Positions 62,823-64,000 of a stretch of DNA of 64,000 nt are shown in pieces. The DNA is from Cliona cf. orientalis. Its lineage: Eukaryota > Porifera > Demospongiae > Clionaida > Clionaidae. How positions within the stretch are numbered: the first letter of the stretch is position 1; each line of letters begins with the position of its first letter. A program made the translations under genes and the position numbers. A model generated the notes under the pieces. It ran no database searches. It was not told where the DNA came from and was given only the letters and a program-made list of their open reading frames with translations. The DNA is taken from contig OZ005692.1 of NCBI GenBank assembly GCA_963930775.1, positions 1,598,135-1,662,134 of the forward strand, read 5' to 3'.

Positions 62823-64000
62823 ATGAGCGTCTTGGCTGGTTGTTTCAGCTGCTTTGGTCCTACCAGTAACCTAGAAGAAGATGTGCTTTCTCTTCTCGAG
62901 GAGTACAGCCTCGCTAGATGCGTTGTGAGGGCCAGAACAACAGGCTACAGGCTGGGAGAGAGTCCATACGGTTTTGTCGATGAGGTAGGTCTTGCAAAAA
63001 TTTATATTAAGTGCCCCCAGCTTTTCAATATAATTTATTGAGGTGCCTAGAACCCATGAGGGGTGAGGTTGATCCACTGCAGCCTGAATTTATATCATAC
63101 CTATGCTATGTATTCAGCATGCCATGCCTGGCCAAGATTGCCATGTACTAGACGTTGCTAAGGTGACCTATCCAAACTCAGAAAGTTTAATATGTACAGT
63201 GCTCTCAGTCTGTGATATCTTTCTTTCGATAGGTCATCGTCAGTGGTGTAAGATATGCAGCCAAAGTGCCCACAGTTCACAGCGATCCCGTCACTCAGGA
63301 ACCAGACACCGTACGAAGCGTAAATCCTCACCTAAAAGAGTGCCAGCTTATGTCTAAGTTGGGGCACCATCCCAATATCATAAAATTCGTTGGGATTTGC
63401 TTCCTCCCCGAGTTTCCAAAGCTACCGGCCATGATTATGGAGAAGGTTCCCTATGGAAACTTGCACAGATACCTAAAGGAACAAGGACCAGCAAATTCCA
63501 TGGAATTGAGTCGAAAACGGCACATTTTACTAGGTGTGGCCAATGGGTTGCACTACCTACATTACGAGTGTGAGATGGCCGTTGTGCACATGGACCTAAA
63601 GGCATCCATTATTCTGTTGAATGAGAGTTACGATGCAAAGATATCTGGGTTCCGTAAGGCTTGCATGGTCAGCGATAAGGAGCTAGCTTCAAACAATCGC
63701 TACGATCCCGACTACATGCCACCCGAGGTGATATCTCATGCTAAGACAACAAGATGTACCCCTACCATAGACATCTTCTCGTTTGGTGTCTTGGCTCTCT
63801 TTACACTTAATCAGGTACGTATTAATGGTTCATAATATACAAAACGTCTCCTATAATTATTGTAGATTGTATTCTCTCTTCTCTATGTGCTTAATGCTTG
63901 TATGCATGTACATATACAGGAGTTGCCAAGGGTGCCACCTCTTCATTCCAATTCTGACTCATCAGAGGTGGAGCGGCGCAGAGACTATTTGATACAATTG
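62823..64000 (+). CDS. pseudokinase copy C (partial, runs off window)
   Basis: Exons 62823-62984, 63233-63814 and 63920 onward are readable; the third exon is cut by the window end. Key residues are as in A and B: AAK lysine kept, HMD aspartate kept, Ile for the catalytic-loop Asn, GFR for DFG. The N-terminal MSVLAGCFSCFG motif, with Gly and Cys near the start, is shared by all three copies and could be a lipid-modification site, though position-2 Ser excludes classical myristoylation. Whether ZU5 and Death exons follow cannot be seen here. Confidence 0.78.

Noticed and set aside
1..64000. CRISPR arrays, tRNA or rRNA genes
   Set aside because: Repeats here are inverted-repeat elements or microsatellites without regular spacers. 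I recognised no tRNA cloverleaf boxes or rRNA sequence by eye.

Overview
This is nuclear DNA from an early-branching animal, most likely a demosponge. That identification is inferred from gene content and style: animal genes with compact GT-AG introns (some near 50 bp), an expanded set of RING/TRAF-zinc-finger/MATH genes, ZU5-Death architectures, and intergenic DNA full of short inverted-repeat elements. I see no bacterial operons, CRISPR arrays, rRNA or tRNA.

Layout. (1) 916-2746 (+): the last four exons of cytoplasmic isoleucyl-tRNA synthetase. (2) 3760-7814 (-): a signal-peptide, multi-pass membrane protein whose large intron is packed with foldback elements. (3) 8224-10245 (+): an intact three-exon acid beta-glucosidase (glucocerebrosidase). 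(4) 10652-28787: a tandem array made by repeating the unit [3' part of glucocerebrosidase, TRAF-like gene on minus, 5' part of TAF3]. The repeats leave chimeric TAF3/glucocerebrosidase junctions at about 12398 and 16701. The array ends in one full TAF3 gene (nine exons, 20908-28787, histone fold plus C-terminal PHD finger). (5) 29090-39790 (-): TRAF-like genes, one split by an inverted-repeat element and one by a nearly full-length CR1/L2-like LINE (32547-36630). (6) 40092-48311: a divergent pair, a secreted or membrane-anchored CCA-adding-enzyme-like nucleotidyltransferase (-) and a pseudokinase (+). The pseudokinase's exon phases allow continuation into ZU5 and Death domain exons. (7) 48398-52785: a large inverted-repeat element, a remnant of a second nucleotidyltransferase, and a second pseudokinase. 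(8) 52970-64000: a second copy of the block [TAF3 3' exons, TRAF-like, TRAF fragment, TRAF-like, nucleotidyltransferase (-), pseudokinase (+)], running off the window end.

How it fits together. Two nested segmental duplications explain most of the window: a small one (glucocerebrosidase 3' end/TRAF/TAF3 5' end, three copies) and a large one (TAF3 3' end/TRAF cluster/nucleotidyltransferase-pseudokinase pair, two clear copies plus a partial third pair). The TRAF-like genes are all single-exon and on the minus strand. RING-TRAF proteins and a pseudokinase-ZU5-Death protein would both fit innate-immune or cell-death signalling, but that is inferred from domain families only. TGCGCATGCGC palindromes (NRF-1-like) lie in the roughly 160-bp divergent promoters and upstream of several TRAF genes. 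Paralogous copies provide empty sites for several mobile-element insertions, which fixes their target duplications (8 bp, TTAA, TA).
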